From the NCBI RefSeq assembly GCF_900005765.1, contig NC_041690.1:372001-436000 (forward strand): 64,000 bases of DNA, written 5' to 3'. A model generated the notes under the pieces. The model saw only the letters and a program-made list of their open reading frames with translations, ran no database searches and was not told where the DNA came from. This DNA comes from Plasmodium relictum. Taxonomy: Eukaryota > Apicomplexa > Aconoidasida > Haemosporida > Plasmodiidae. The translations under genes were made by a program, and so were the position numbers. The number at the start of each line of letters is the position of its first letter. Within the stretch, counting starts at the first letter, position 1. Below are positions 22,201 through 34,100 of this stretch, one piece after another.

Positions 22201-25200
22201 TATTTTTCATAATCATTTAAACTACTCTCACTAGATCTTTCACTACTTAACTGTTCGTACTCTATATTTTCTTTGCATATATTTTGATCTCTATTATTTT
22301 CACTACTTGCATTTGTACTTATATTACATTGATATTTTTTCAATTTCATTTTTTGAGGATTTTTAGACTTGATTAAACCTTTAAAACTTACTGTACACTT
22401 ATCGTAAATATTTAAAAAATCATTTATATATTTTTTTCTAAGTTTATCGATTATATTAAATAGACCTAATAAACAGTATATTTTCATATTAAAATCAATG
22501 GGATAAGTATCAAAATTTATTTTTTTAAAAAAGCGAATGTCATTTTTTATTTGATTATTTATTGTAGTATCTGTATTTTCTTTTTTCTCATCATTTGTTT
22601 TGTTCACTACATTATTTAATAATAATTTTTTTATTTTATAATATGTTGTATTTTTTTTTAAGATATAATAAAAAATTTTAATTGTTTCAGCAGAAACATG
22701 TGGTATAATTTCCTCGTTAATAAAGCATAGAAGAATAAAATATCCTTTTAAGTGTAGAAAATTGTTTTTCTCTTTTATAATTTTACAAAATACTTCATAT
22801 ACATAATTAATGGCATCATATTTGTTTAAAATATATATAGGCATGTAATAAAATATTTTTGAAGCTTCAAATTGTATAATTTCATTATAATGAAATAAGT
22901 TATTATGTAACACTTCCAAAAAAAAAGAGTATGTATTTTTTTTTACACTAAAATAGTTACACTGGCATATACTTTGTATTAATAAGCATAAAGAATGCCT
23001 TAAAATTTCTCCTTTTTTGAACTTGTATATTCTTTTTTTTTCGCTATAAACTATTATTTTTTTTATTTCATTTTGTAAATTTTCATCGATATTTTTTTTT
23101 AATTTTAAAAGTATTTTAGATATACATATAATAGAACCGTGTTTTACTAAAACGTTTTCTTCATAGCTTTTATTTATTAAAAATGGAAGAATAACTTTAA
23201 TAAAATAATCTTTATCAATAGTAGATAAATTTGCTAATGATTCAGATGATAATATTCTTATATTAATATTTTCATGGAATAATTTATTTGAATATAAATG
23301 ATATATAACTGGATATTTATATAAAAAAAAATTGCAAACAATTTTTGTTTTTAAAATTATAGATTTTTTTAAATTTATTAATTCACTGAAATTACAAGTA
23401 GATAATATATCAATATTCATATTAAATATATCTTTTTTTATTTCATTCATGCATTTTTTATTTTTTTCAAAAATAACTTTTTCTTCATCATTACAAGTAA
23501 AATTATTGTTTATTTCATTTATAGAAAAATTAGGACTATTTTTTATATTTTCATAATAATTACTAATATTTGAATGATTAAAAAATAAATTAATAAATTG
23601 AAGTATCTGAGAAAATAACTCTTCTTGGTTGTGATTATGCATCTCTATATTATTGTGTACAATGTTATCACAAATATATTTAACAGTATTCATATTATTT
23701 GTAGTTGTAACAATATTATTATTATTACTAGTAGTAGTACTACTACTATCATTCTTATTGTTTAAATAATTTTTTATTTGATACAAAAAATTAAATTTTC
23801 CTATAAAGAATTGAAGCAGTGACATAGCTGATTTTCTAATATTAATATTATCTTCAAATAGAGATAAAATAATTAATTTTATAAATATTAAATGAAATAG
23901 AAAAAAATTTACATTGTTATTATTTTTTTCATAATAATTTTTTATATATATATTATACTTAAATAAACTATATAATAATACAAATGCACTGGAATAAATC
24001 TTGTCTATGTTCGTATATAAACTTTGGATAATTTTGAAAATGATGTAATTTAAAATTTCTATTGAAAGATTGTTCTTATTAAAGATAAAGTGAAATAAAC
24101 TATAATTAATTGAACACAATATATTATGATCATTATATTTTGTTAATTCTTCGAATCTATTAAATATAATATTAATATTATCTGGACTTAAGTAAATTAA
24201 AATATTTCCAAAGCTTTTAGATAAACACCATCGAATATAGCTATTATTATCATTAAAATAAAAAAAAAATATATTTAATATTTCTAATATGTCTTTTTCA
24301 CATTTATATTTTTTATTTACTTTTATATTTACTGATTTTTCTATATGTTGCACTTTGGGTTTTTCTTCGATGCTTTTTTTATATAAAAGAAAAACATCAT
24401 TTATATTTAAATAAAGAGGAAATTCATTAAAAAGATCATTCTTTTCATTGCATTCATTATGCTGTATTGTATTTGAACTTTCTTCATTTTTATTTATATT
24501 CTCCAATTTAATACTTCCCTTACTTGAATTTTTTATATTAAGTTTTTGATTACTTTCATCAATATTGAGTTCATTTTGGATTGTCATACTCTGTTTTAAT
24601 GCTGTTGAATCAGCATGAGAATATTCATTTGTTTTTTCTTTGTCATCAATTTTTTCTAAAAATAATAAAGTATAATAACCTAAACATAGAATTTTTAATG
24701 ATTTTGAAGTCTGATTAAAATCTAAATTATGCTGATTTTGAATAAAAAAAAATTTATAGAAATTCACGTAATTTCTTAGTAACTTTTTATCTAACTTTTT
24801 CAAAATTTTTTTATGTGTTAATAAAATCCCATATAAAATTAAATAGGAGAATTTTGAGTGGCAATAGCATGGAATGTTTTCATTTTTTATTATATAGTTA
24901 TCTTCTGTTAAGCTACTATTTTTTTCTTTTTTTTCAATTTCTATTAATTTTACCATTATTTCCTTAGAAAAAATTAAAAAATGGCTGAAATAAATTTTAG
25001 TTTGATAAACGTCTTCTCTGCTTAAAAATTGAGCATATAAAATAGAACATGCTTCTTTTGATTTTTCATTTTTTTTTATATAATAGTAATATATTTCTTC
25101 AATATTATCTAAAAGAGATGTATTTATATTAACTAGTTTAAATGGTAAATATAAACAAAATGATAGCCAAATTATTAAGACATATAGAATAGTCCAAGTA

Positions 25201-25874
25201 TTATTTTCATCAGTTTTCTCATTTTCTAATTTATTAATGTAATCAAATGTATTTTCTTCTTTCTTTATAATAAGAAGTATATCGACTATACTATTTAAAT
25301 AAAAAGCGTTACAAGGATAAAATGTTTTAATTTTTTTTTCTCCTCTGACTGAAATTAATGTGTAATAATATTTATATATTTCTTCGATGATTATGTACAT
25401 TTTTATTTTCTTATTTTCATACAGCATTTCTTCTTCCTTTGTTTCATTATCATATTCCTTTTTTCTTTTATTAGAATTACTATCATCTAATGTGATATTA
25501 TTATTATCGTCTCTTATTTTTTGGTCTGTTGTAATTTCTTTTTTCATTACATAAGCTGTTTTATAATTATTATTTTCTCCTTTTTCATTCTCTAATTTAA
25601 CTTTGAAATATGTGCAAATATTTTTCAAGTGATTAAAGGACTTTTTTAAAAAATCTAAAAATGAATGAACCAATAACGTTAAATGCTCATCTAATACATT
25701 TTTTACTTCTCTATAACTATTTAAGCAATTACACAAATAATTTAAATTATCTAAAATTATCAGATAATTTTTTATTATTTCATTTTCATCATCACTATTT
25801 AGATAATTTCTCACTATTTCTATTTTTTTTTTAACTTCTTCATTTTCACGAAAAAAATGAGTTTTATTTTCCAT
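19198..25874 (-). CDS. TBCD: Tubulin-folding cofactor D
   Basis: It captures beta-tubulin and, with cofactors C and E, assembles the alpha/beta-tubulin dimer. Two exons: 19642..25874 and 19198..19474 (donor at 19641, acceptor at 19475), about 2,169 residues. The unspliced frame stops at 19638. HEAT-repeat cofactor D signatures occur in order: YVLIIWLSFCLYLPF near 230, IRWCLSKSFGNILIYLSP near 545, IRILSSESLANLSTIDKDYF near 880, VKHGSIICISKIL near 910 and HIYVREICLDLTAFLL near 1335. Cofactor D is usually about 1,200 residues. The excess is Asn/Lys/Asp-rich insertions (near 420-470, 720-800, 1220-1290, 1430-1460 and 1670-1730). Exon 2 adds a mixed helical C-terminus, and its last 16 residues (mostly Ser and Leu) are antisense to the neighbouring acidic tail. 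Confidence 0.88.
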
Positions 25875-26138
25875 TTAATACAAATCAAAAAAAAATATTG
25901 AAGCATATGTTTTTATAAAATAGAGTTTATTTAAATAGATATATGTATATATATATATTTTTTTTTAAATTACTACCATTATTTTGAACTCATAAAAAAA
26001 AAAGGAGCAAGCAATTTATATCTAAATAAAAATTTTTTTTTTTTTTTATAAATAAGATTTAGGAAAAAAAAAAATAATAAATTTTATAAAAATATAATTA
26101 TCAATATTTATTCCTTATTTATATTTTAGATTAAAAAA
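25875..26138. promoter_or_regulatory. Short divergent promoter between TBCD and ATG12
   Basis: 264 bases between the two start codons, with A/T runs and a short (TA)n. It is inferred to drive both genes. No motif is identified. Confidence 0.4.
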
Positions 26139-26823
26139 ATGTCAGATACAATATATTATTATTTCCCTCATTTCAATAAAAAACCTGATATGCGAGAAAG
26201 TTTAAAGCTTAGACGAAATAAAAAAGGTAGAAAATAATACCGATTAAAAAAAAAAAATTTATCTCAAAAATTGTAATAATAAGCAAAACAGAAAATAAGT
26301 GTTTGCATTATATTTTATTTTTTTAAAATGATATTTTTTATTTTACATTATTTTATCATGTTTTTTATAATTTCATTCTTTTTTTCTTCGAGAATTTTAA
26401 TTATATAATATTTTATGTATGCTTATAATTTCATTGCGATTTATTTTATACTTTTTTTTCTTTTAAATATAAAAGTAAAAGTAGTTTTTAGAAATATTAA
26501 CGGAGATACGATATTAAAAAAAAATAAAATATTAATTAATGGAAACGAGACGCTAGCCTCTCTGTCAAATTTTCTTCAAAAAATTTTTAATAAAAATGAA
26601 AATATAGTAAGTGATCATATTTGACGTTTATATAACATATATACATATTTACATACATATATATATATATGAATAATATTCATCTATATTAATTATTTTT
26701 TTTTTAATAAAATTGATAAATGAATTTTTTTTAGTATTTATATATAAATAATACCATTAAACCAAATCTTGATGATTTCATTTATGATCTTTATGAAGTA
26801 ATTCATTTTAAAAACTTAAAAAC

Positions 26824-26891
<68 letters not shown>

Positions 26892-26961
26892 TCCTGATTT
26901 TCAGTTATATAAAATATCAGATAGTTTAAATATTTCGTATAGTTTTACACCAGCGTATTAG
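26139..26961 (+). CDS. ATG12: Autophagy-related ubiquitin-like protein ATG12
   Basis: In apicomplexans ATG12 pairs with ATG5 to direct ATG8 lipidation, mainly on the apicoplast. Four exons, 26139..26226, 26476..26606, 26735..26797 and 26905..26961, give 112 residues with all phases agreeing. The ubiquitin-like core is recognisable: KVVFRNINGDTILKKNK (first strands), LSNFLQKIF helix, YLYINNTIKPNLDDFIYDLYE (the INN-x-x-x-PN-x-x-x-x-x-DLY signature) and LNISYSFTPAY as the last strand. The protein ends in Ala-Tyr, where other eukaryotes have Trp-Gly. It therefore lacks the C-terminal glycine needed for covalent linkage to ATG5, consistent with the non-covalent ATG12-ATG5 pairing described in apicomplexans. 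It diverges closely from TBCD. Intron 3 holds a long (TA)n. Confidence 0.88.
26826..26888. repeat. (TA)n microsatellite in ATG12 intron 3
   Basis: About 60 bases of alternating TA lie inside the last ATG12 intron, close to its acceptor at 26904. It may form a cruciform and is probably polymorphic. Confidence 0.9.
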
Positions 26962-27270
26962 TAGGCAATAAAAAAAAAAAAAAGATAATTTGTATAAATA
27001 TGTATTTTAAAATTATAAAAATTTTAGTAATTCCTTAAAAATATGTTATATAATTATATATGAATATGTTATGTATTGAAATAAAAAGAATGTATAAATA
27101 AATTAGACAATGAAATTAAAGTCTTTAAGGAATATTAACTAGAACATGTATCTTATTTATTTAATTTTTTTACAATATTTTGATTAACGCAGTTTTTTTA
27201 TATTTTTTGACGTATTTTTTTTTTTTTTTAATAGAATATTTTTTTTTACATCTTTCATATTATTTATATC
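26962..27270. other. Convergent 3' region
   Basis: Between ATG12 (+) and the coiled-coil protein (-). AT simple sequence; nothing recognised. Confidence 0.5.
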
Positions 27271-28624
27271 TTATTTATTTTTATTTATTTTTGAACTATT
27301 ATCTTTGTTTGCTTTTTTACTTAAATTATACTTACTAGTAAAGCTAACAATTGCTTCATCATTATCACTACTGCTACTACTACTGCTACCTTTACTGCTG
27401 CTTTTGCTACTTTTATTAATACTTTTAATTTTACTAAAACCATTAGTTGATAATATAAAATTAGATTCTAGATTTTTATTTTTATTTTTTTTTTTGTTTA
27501 AATTATAAAATTGTGAATTAAAAATAGTATCTTCTTGTTCTTTTTTTTTTTCTTTCATTTTATATTCTTCATTTTTTTCCTCCCTTTTATTATTTTTTTT
27601 TTTTAAAATTTTAATATGTTCCATATGTTTTTTAATTTTTTCTTTATCATTTTTTTGCTCATTTTCTAAGTTTTGAATTTTTTCATTAAGATATATTATT
27701 TTGTTATTTTGTTGTTGTATTTTTTTTTTGTAATTTTCAATTTCTTCAATTTTTTCTTTAATAACTTGATTATATTTTTGAATTTTTTCTTCAAGAGTAT
27801 TTATTCTACTTTCTTTTGTACTAATGTTTTCATTTATTTCATTTTGTCTTTTTAAATTACTACATAAATCTTGTTTATTTTTTGTATTTTCATTTTGAAG
27901 AATTATTAATTTATGATTTAAGTTTTTAGTATTTTCATTAAGAATATTTATTTCTCTATCTTTATCGTCCATTTTTTTTTTTAAAGTATTAATTTGTTCT
28001 TCCAAGTTAGATATATCAGTCTTTTTATGCTTATCTAAACTTATTAAATTTTTAATTTTTTCTTCTAATTCTTCTTTTTCTTTTTTAAATTTATTTAATT
28101 CTATTAATATTTTTTTTTCAGATTGTTTTAATTTTATAATCTCTTCCTCCTTCTCTACCCCTATATTTTGTAGCTCTTTACATTTTTTAATAAAGTTAAT
28201 GATCTGAAATTTATAAATGCACATATATTATGTATAAATGTCTATGCATAATTATATATATATATATACTTGTGATGAAAATGATTCATTTTCCTGTTTA
28301 AGAGTGTTTATTTCATCTTTATTTTCAAGTAATATTAAATTTAATTCTTTTATTTTGTTAATTATGCTATCTTCTTCTATATTTAAACCATTTTTATTTT
28401 TATTTGAGTTAGAAAGTGAATTTTTATTATAGCTTTTTTTAATTTTTGTATCTTTCGTTTCTTCTATAATTATATAAGAAAAAATATTATATTTTATTTA
28501 TTTAAGAAGTAAAATATATTTTTTTTTTCCCTTTTTTCTTTTTTTTATATACATAGTATTTCATTTAACTTTTTAATGGATATTCAGGAATTTTACTAAA
28601 TTTTCTTCCTTTTATTCTATTCAT
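27271..28624 (-). CDS. Coiled-coil protein with Ser-rich C-terminus, function unknown
   Basis: Three exons, 28570..28624, 28270..28463 and 27271..28203, give about 393 residues with consistent phases. Exon 1 encodes MNRIKGRKFSKIPEYPLK. From residue about 45 to 300 the sequence is almost continuous heptad-type Lys/Glu/Leu/Ile/Asn coiled coil (for example KKILIELNKFKKEKEELEEK). The C-terminus (about residues 345-375) is a Ser run (SSSKGSSSSSSSDNDEAIVS) followed by a basic end. No motor, SMC or kinase motif is present. Length and composition suggest a structural or tethering protein, but coiled coils give spurious similarity and I assign no family. The start codon is only 80 bases from that of the divergent neighbour. 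Confidence 0.7.
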
Positions 28625-28704
28625 TTAAATTAAAAAAAGATATATATATATTGTCTAGATATTCTGAAAAAAAAAATTCAATTAATTATATATATATAAG
28701 AAAA
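28625..28704. promoter_or_regulatory. 80-base divergent spacer
   Basis: Only 80 bases separate the proposed start codons of the coiled-coil gene (-) and the three-exon gene (+). It is AT-rich with (TA)n. If both first exons are right, 5' UTRs overlap or start inside the opposite gene. Confidence 0.35.
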
Positions 28705-29559
28705 ATGAATAATCTTGAATGTTTACATAAATTTGTTAACGCACATTCAGAAAATTTTTTACAAAGTCTTTATGCTGTCGTAGAAAGTTCTCAAGTAAGG
28801 GGAAAAAAAAAAAAAACGTATATATATATTTATTATCCAATTTTCATATATATATATATATAAATGAGAAATATAAAAATTAATATATATATATGTACTG
28901 TGATATTTATAATATATTATTTATATATTATTATAAATACATAAATTCTTTAATATATACATTATTAGCTCTTTGTTTTTTTCTAAACTTTTTTTGTCTT
29001 TTTATTTATAAATTTAATTTTTTTTTTTTTTTTTTTTATAGATAGAATGTCTTGAATGCCCTATAGAAAAAACAAGCACAGATAATTTTTTAATAAAAAT
29101 ATACATAAATAATATAGTAAGTAAAAATATTTACTCTTATATATATCAATGTGCAGATTAACAATATTATTTTCCTAGATGATTTTTCTACATATTTGTT
29201 AATTGTATGATGTTTTAAAATTTTTTCTTTTTTTATTTTAGATACATAACATTAGAACATTTTTATTAATCTGTATAAATGGATCAGTAGGAAACCTTCT
29301 TCATAATACAGAAATAGAAAAGAAGGAAAGAAGTTTTTATTTAAATGATGATGATAATGATACTAGTGAAATAAAAACAAAGGAGGAAAAATATTTTAAT
29401 AATGAAAAAGCTAATGACAACGTTAATATAAATTTTGAAGATGATTTTTTAAGTAAATGTAAAAAAGTGCATAATATAAGAAAAAGTTTACAAAACGCAC
29501 ACATAAAAAAAAGTTGTTCTCTTAATTCACAAAATTATATATTAGATTATTATATATAA
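28705..29559 (+). CDS. Small three-exon protein, possibly Mediator MED22-like; uncertain
   Basis: Exons 28705..28794, 29042..29116 and 29242..29559 are all joined in phase 0 at clean GTAAG donors, giving 160 residues. The ordered part is residues 1-75: MNNLECLHKFVNAHSENFLQ, then SLYAVVESSQ, a Cys-containing linker, and NFLIKIYINNIIHNIRTFLLICING. This makes two amphipathic helices. The rest is Asn/Asp/Lys-rich. The helical layout (an alpha-helical N-terminal segment, a short linker, then a long hydrophobic helix) is like small Mediator head subunits such as MED22, but the match is weak and shared with many helical proteins. A MED6-like gene lies next to it, in the opposite orientation; this may be coincidence. 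Confidence 0.6.
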
Positions 29560-29830
29560 GAGTTATTTAATTAGTTTGTTACCTTTTTTTTTTTTTTTCC
29601 GCATATTTTAACAACAAAAAAAAGGATATAAAAAAAGTAAAAATTTATTAAATGCATAAAATAAACAAATAATAAAGAGAAATATGAAATATAATTATTT
29701 TTTAAAAAAAGAAATTTCATTAAGTTATAAATTGTTATAATTTAATAAATTATATAATTTTTTTCAAAAGTTCCTAAAAAAAAAGTAATTTTTGGAAAAA
29801 TATATGTTAATTTGTAATTTTTAATTAGAT

Positions 29831-30445
29831 TTAACTTTTTTTTTTTTTTGTTGAGATGAACACATCATCAAGTTGATAATTTTTGTAAATATCATCAAGC
29901 TCCTCATCTGCTTTACTTTCAAAATAATAATTTGATGTTATGTTAAAGTGCATCATATTATTAACACAATCAAAAAAATTTTCTACATTTCTTACAATAC
30001 TATTTATTTTATTAGTTAATAATTCTCCAAAAGATCGTGAACTATAAATTTTTCCATTAAAAATACAAAACATTTGTATGACTTTATTACAAATAATATT
30101 TTTTAATTTATATCTATGTATTAAAGAAATGTGAAATATTGAATTCGTATTATAATATATATGAATATTTACCAAATCACTTGGTTCATTATTCTTTAAA
30201 ATATTTAAATTATCGTAAGTTACATCAAAAAAATAACCTTCTTCATCATCACCAATATTTTTACCTAATCTAATTTTTTCATTTAAAGATAAGTGGCTTC
30301 TTGATGTGTAAAAGGGAGATGTATAAAAATAGTTTAATGCATTCTCTTTATTATTTAATATGTTTTTTGATAAATATAAATTATCAACATATTCAATTTT
30401 ATTTTCTTTTTTTAACACAGATTCGTAATAAGGCTCGTCCATCAT
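29831..30445 (-). CDS. MED6: Mediator subunit 6-like protein
   Basis: It would be a head-module subunit of the Mediator complex, bridging regulators and RNA polymerase II in the nucleus. A single 204-residue frame. The MED6 hallmark N-LDYF-x-x-SPFYD is mirrored by ALNYFYTSPFY at about residues 37-47. A later MED6-type block, FCIFNGKIYSSRSFGELLTN (about 126-145), corresponds to the family's YYIIDG-VY-AP segment. It is followed by KINSIVRNVENFFDCVNNM, the expected helix. The spacing between the blocks fits MED6. The usual ISW/W residues at the extreme N-terminus are not visible, so the protein is divergent. The assignment rests on pattern reading only. It converges with the 160-residue gene and has no intron. 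Confidence 0.6.
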   Translation of the reverse strand: MMDEPYYESVLKKENKIEYVDNLYLSKNILNNKENALNYFYTSPFYTSRSHLSLNEKIRLGKNIGDDEEGYFFDVTYDNLNILKNNEPSDLVNIHIYYNTNSIFHISLIHRYKLKNIICNKVIQMFCIFNGKIYSSRSFGELLTNKINSIVRNVENFFDCVNNMMHFNITSNYYFESKADEELDDIYKNYQLDDVFISTKKKKS

Positions 30446-31196
30446 ATTATTTTTTGAAAAAATAATTTATTTTCAACTATTTTTTTTTAGTTTTTTATTC
30501 TTATTATAATGTTTATTAATATCTTTTCCTTTTTTTATTGATTTAACTTTTTTTATTATTTAAATAAAAATAGTTACAGTTTATAATATACTGCCAAACA
30601 CTAGATTTTTTTTTTTTTTTTTGTTTGCTTTTTTTTATCAAAAAAAAAAAAAATCAAATTTTTGTTACACATTATCATTCCTATTGTTTTACTTAATATA
30701 TTTTATTTTCATTAAAAAATAATTTTATATTTATGCAAATTAAAAATTATGATAGAATAAGAGTTTTTTCTATTTACATAAAAACAAAAAAAATTCACTT
30801 TTTAAGAAAATAAGAATAAGTTATAAACACAAATTAGTAACAAAAAAATATAATATTATATGTAATTTTTAAAAAAATTGCAAAGAAATATATTTCTCCA
30901 ATAGACTTTTTTTAATTAGTAATTTATAATATCTCAGCAAAGTGGTAAGAATATATAAAAAAAAAAAAAAAACATAAAATATATATTAATGTGATAATAT
31001 TATTAATAAACAAAATTATAAAGAAAATAATTCTAAAAGCTAAAAATACTAAAAAAAAATGTTAGATATATATTTAAAAGAATAAAAAGATTTTTATATA
31101 TATTTGATTAAAATAAAGAGCTTAATTTAAATGAAAAATATAGTTAATATATATGTTATTTTTAGGTACAGAAATGTTATATTTTCTTTTTTTTTT
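30446..31196. other. Intergenic region between tandem minus-strand genes
   Basis: This contains the MED6-like gene's promoter and the 3' end of the carboxyltransferase-like gene. It has homopolymer runs only; no coding signal or fold is recognised. Confidence 0.45.
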
Positions 31197-34100
31197 TTAA
31201 ACAATTTTTAATTTATTCACTAATTTATTATAAAAAAAAGAACGAGAATTTTCTACTTCGACTATATCATCAACTAACATTTTAGTTTTTAAGCCAATAG
31301 AATTATGGTGTAAATTTATAAATTTATAAAATGCTTTTAGATAAAAAGGAAAATTTTTTTTTTTTAATTCTTCAATTTTTTTATTTATCTTAATAATTTG
31401 ATTATTATCAATAGTTTCTTTTTTTTTATTTAGAAGATTAATTATCATGACATCGTTATTAATCATATAATCTGTTACATCTTTTTTATTATATTTTAGT
31501 TCACAAATACATTCATCACTTATTATACTACTTTCACTCTTGCTAGTACAATAAATCTCAATGTTTTTATTTAATGATTTTTCAAACAAAACATATGCAG
31601 CTCCTCTTAAAAATGAATTTTCTTTATTGTTTATTATATAAATATAAATGATATTACGAAAATTCATTATATTTTTTACTATAGTTATACAACTTGATAA
31701 AATATCATTTTCAACTTCATTTTTTCTTGTATCAATTCCATTTAAATCTAATAATAAGAAAATAGGTATATTTTCTTCTTTTATTTCATCTAAAAATGCT
31801 GCTATTATTTTTGCTTCCTTACTATTTAACAATTTTACATTGTTATTATTATCTTTTTCCTTAAAAAAATTTTTTTTTTTTTTTTTAATTTTTTTTCTTA
31901 ATATATACATAACCATTTTTTTTTCTTTCTTTATTAACACTCTTAATATATTGTCATATTTATATAAATGTTTTGATATTTTTGTCATGTTTTCTTTATT
32001 GAAATATGCTTTTTTTCTCTTCATATTTAAATCGACATCTCTTTGTTGCACAGTATCATTTTCCAATGGATTTATATTGTTTATACTAGAGAAATTATTA
32101 ATTTTTAATTTTTTTTTTTTTTTACTTTTTTTATTACTTTGCACTACACTTATAAATGACACAGGAATACCTCCTAATGTGGATCTTCCTATTTTAAGAT
32201 TTTCATTATAAAAAAAAGTGATAGAATTTTTATCAAAAATACCATCAGATGAAAATAAATCTTTAACTCTTCTATTTACGTTATCATTATGAATATTATT
32301 ATCCATATAATTTTGTTTACTAAACTCTTTGTTTAAATCTTTTGTGTAATTTATCCAAGATAAAATATTTGTTATTCCATCATAATCATTACCTACAATC
32401 ATTTTCGAAAAGTTAATTTTTTCCATTATTTTATCACCACCAATTAATAGGTTCTCTTTTTCATATTTATTTCTTTTGTTAAAATTTGTGTATTTTTTTG
32501 TAATAATATTTATCATATGACTACTTAATAATAAAATTGTCGAGTTTTTCTTTTGAATAATTCTTTTACAAATAGTTAAAAGCAATGTACAAAATCCCAC
32601 ACATCTACTACTAACATAAGAAATTAAAACAGAATTTTCGCTAGCTAGTATGATTTTTTTAATTAAATTACTACATAGTTTTAAATTGGTAGAACCATAT
32701 TCATTGTTCTTTCCTAGTATACTTCTTATAATATATTTTTTCTTATTATTTTCAATTATTTTTTCAAAAACAATATCATTTTTTATTTTTTCATAACCAT
32801 CTTCCTCTACATAAAAGTATTCTATTCCCTCATTTTTTTTTTCTTCGTTTATCCATTTTACTTTTATATTATTTTTTAGAATATCTAGTATTTTTATTTC
32901 AGCTCCTGAATTATTAGCTATATAAATGAGGGGAATTTTATATATAATAATTAAATCAAAAATATTTTTTAAAAGATTAAGTTCTTCATAGCCGTATGAA
33001 CCACCTCTTACAATTACATTATCAATTAAAATAATAAATTTTCTTCCTTCTGAGTATAGTTTTGTTTTTATAAAAAACAAAAATGCATTAACACTTTCAT
33101 TTCTATTTTCTATTTTGTTGTATTCATTTAAAACAATAGTACTACTTAAATCATAATTGCCATTATAATTACTTAAAATATTATAACTATTATGTATCTG
33201 GTTATTAGAGATATTATTATTATTATTATTATTCTTATTTAAATTTCTATCTTCAATATTATACTTACTGCTTTTTATATTATAATCAAAAAAAGCACTA
33301 TTTGTATTATTGAACTGACATACTTCTGATGTTCTAATTGCATTATCTTTTAAGTTATTTTCCTCCTCACAATTAACAATCTTTTTAACATTTGCATTAG
33401 AGGAATCTACAACTAAAATTTCTCTTTTTATATCTTCACTATTATATTCAAGAGGATTAGCATTTAAATTTAAATGAAATAAAGAATCATTCATTTCGTT
33501 TTCATTTAATAGATGAAATAAATTTTCTTTTTCATTAATATTTCTGTGACATTTATTTAAGTCATAATTTATAAAAGATATTTTGTTTTTTCTTATAAAG
33601 TCAATATTTTTCGTATTTGAAATGTTACATATTTGTTTAAAAGCTAAAAAATTAAAATAATATGCATTATTAAATATGGAAGCCTTAAAAATTTCTATAA
33701 AGTCATATATATAAGGAGTATTTATTCTTTTCGCTTTAATTCTATTTTTTAAGAAACTATTTATATCAAATATATTCTCATCAAATATCATATTTGATCT
33801 TAAACTTATATAATGTAATTTTTTTTTATTAATGTTTTCTTTGCGTATGTTATCTACGCTTAATTTATAAGGGTTGAATTGGAAACAACCATTTATAGTA
33901 TTAAAATCTATATTCACTTCTTTTAATATATTAAAATGGAGATAATTATTGTATAGAATATTAGTTATTAAATAATTGTTTATAAAAATGTTAATATAAC
34001 TTATTCCATTATTATGAAAAAAAAAATATCTTTTTAAAAAATATATATTTATTTCTTTTTCTATAGTAAGCATACGTTCGTCAACATATTTATCATTTGT

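Noticed and set aside
31648-32211. 187-residue plus-strand frame opposite the carboxyltransferase-like gene
   Set aside because: Antisense shadow: Phe/Leu/Ile-rich reverse reading of Lys/Asn codons.
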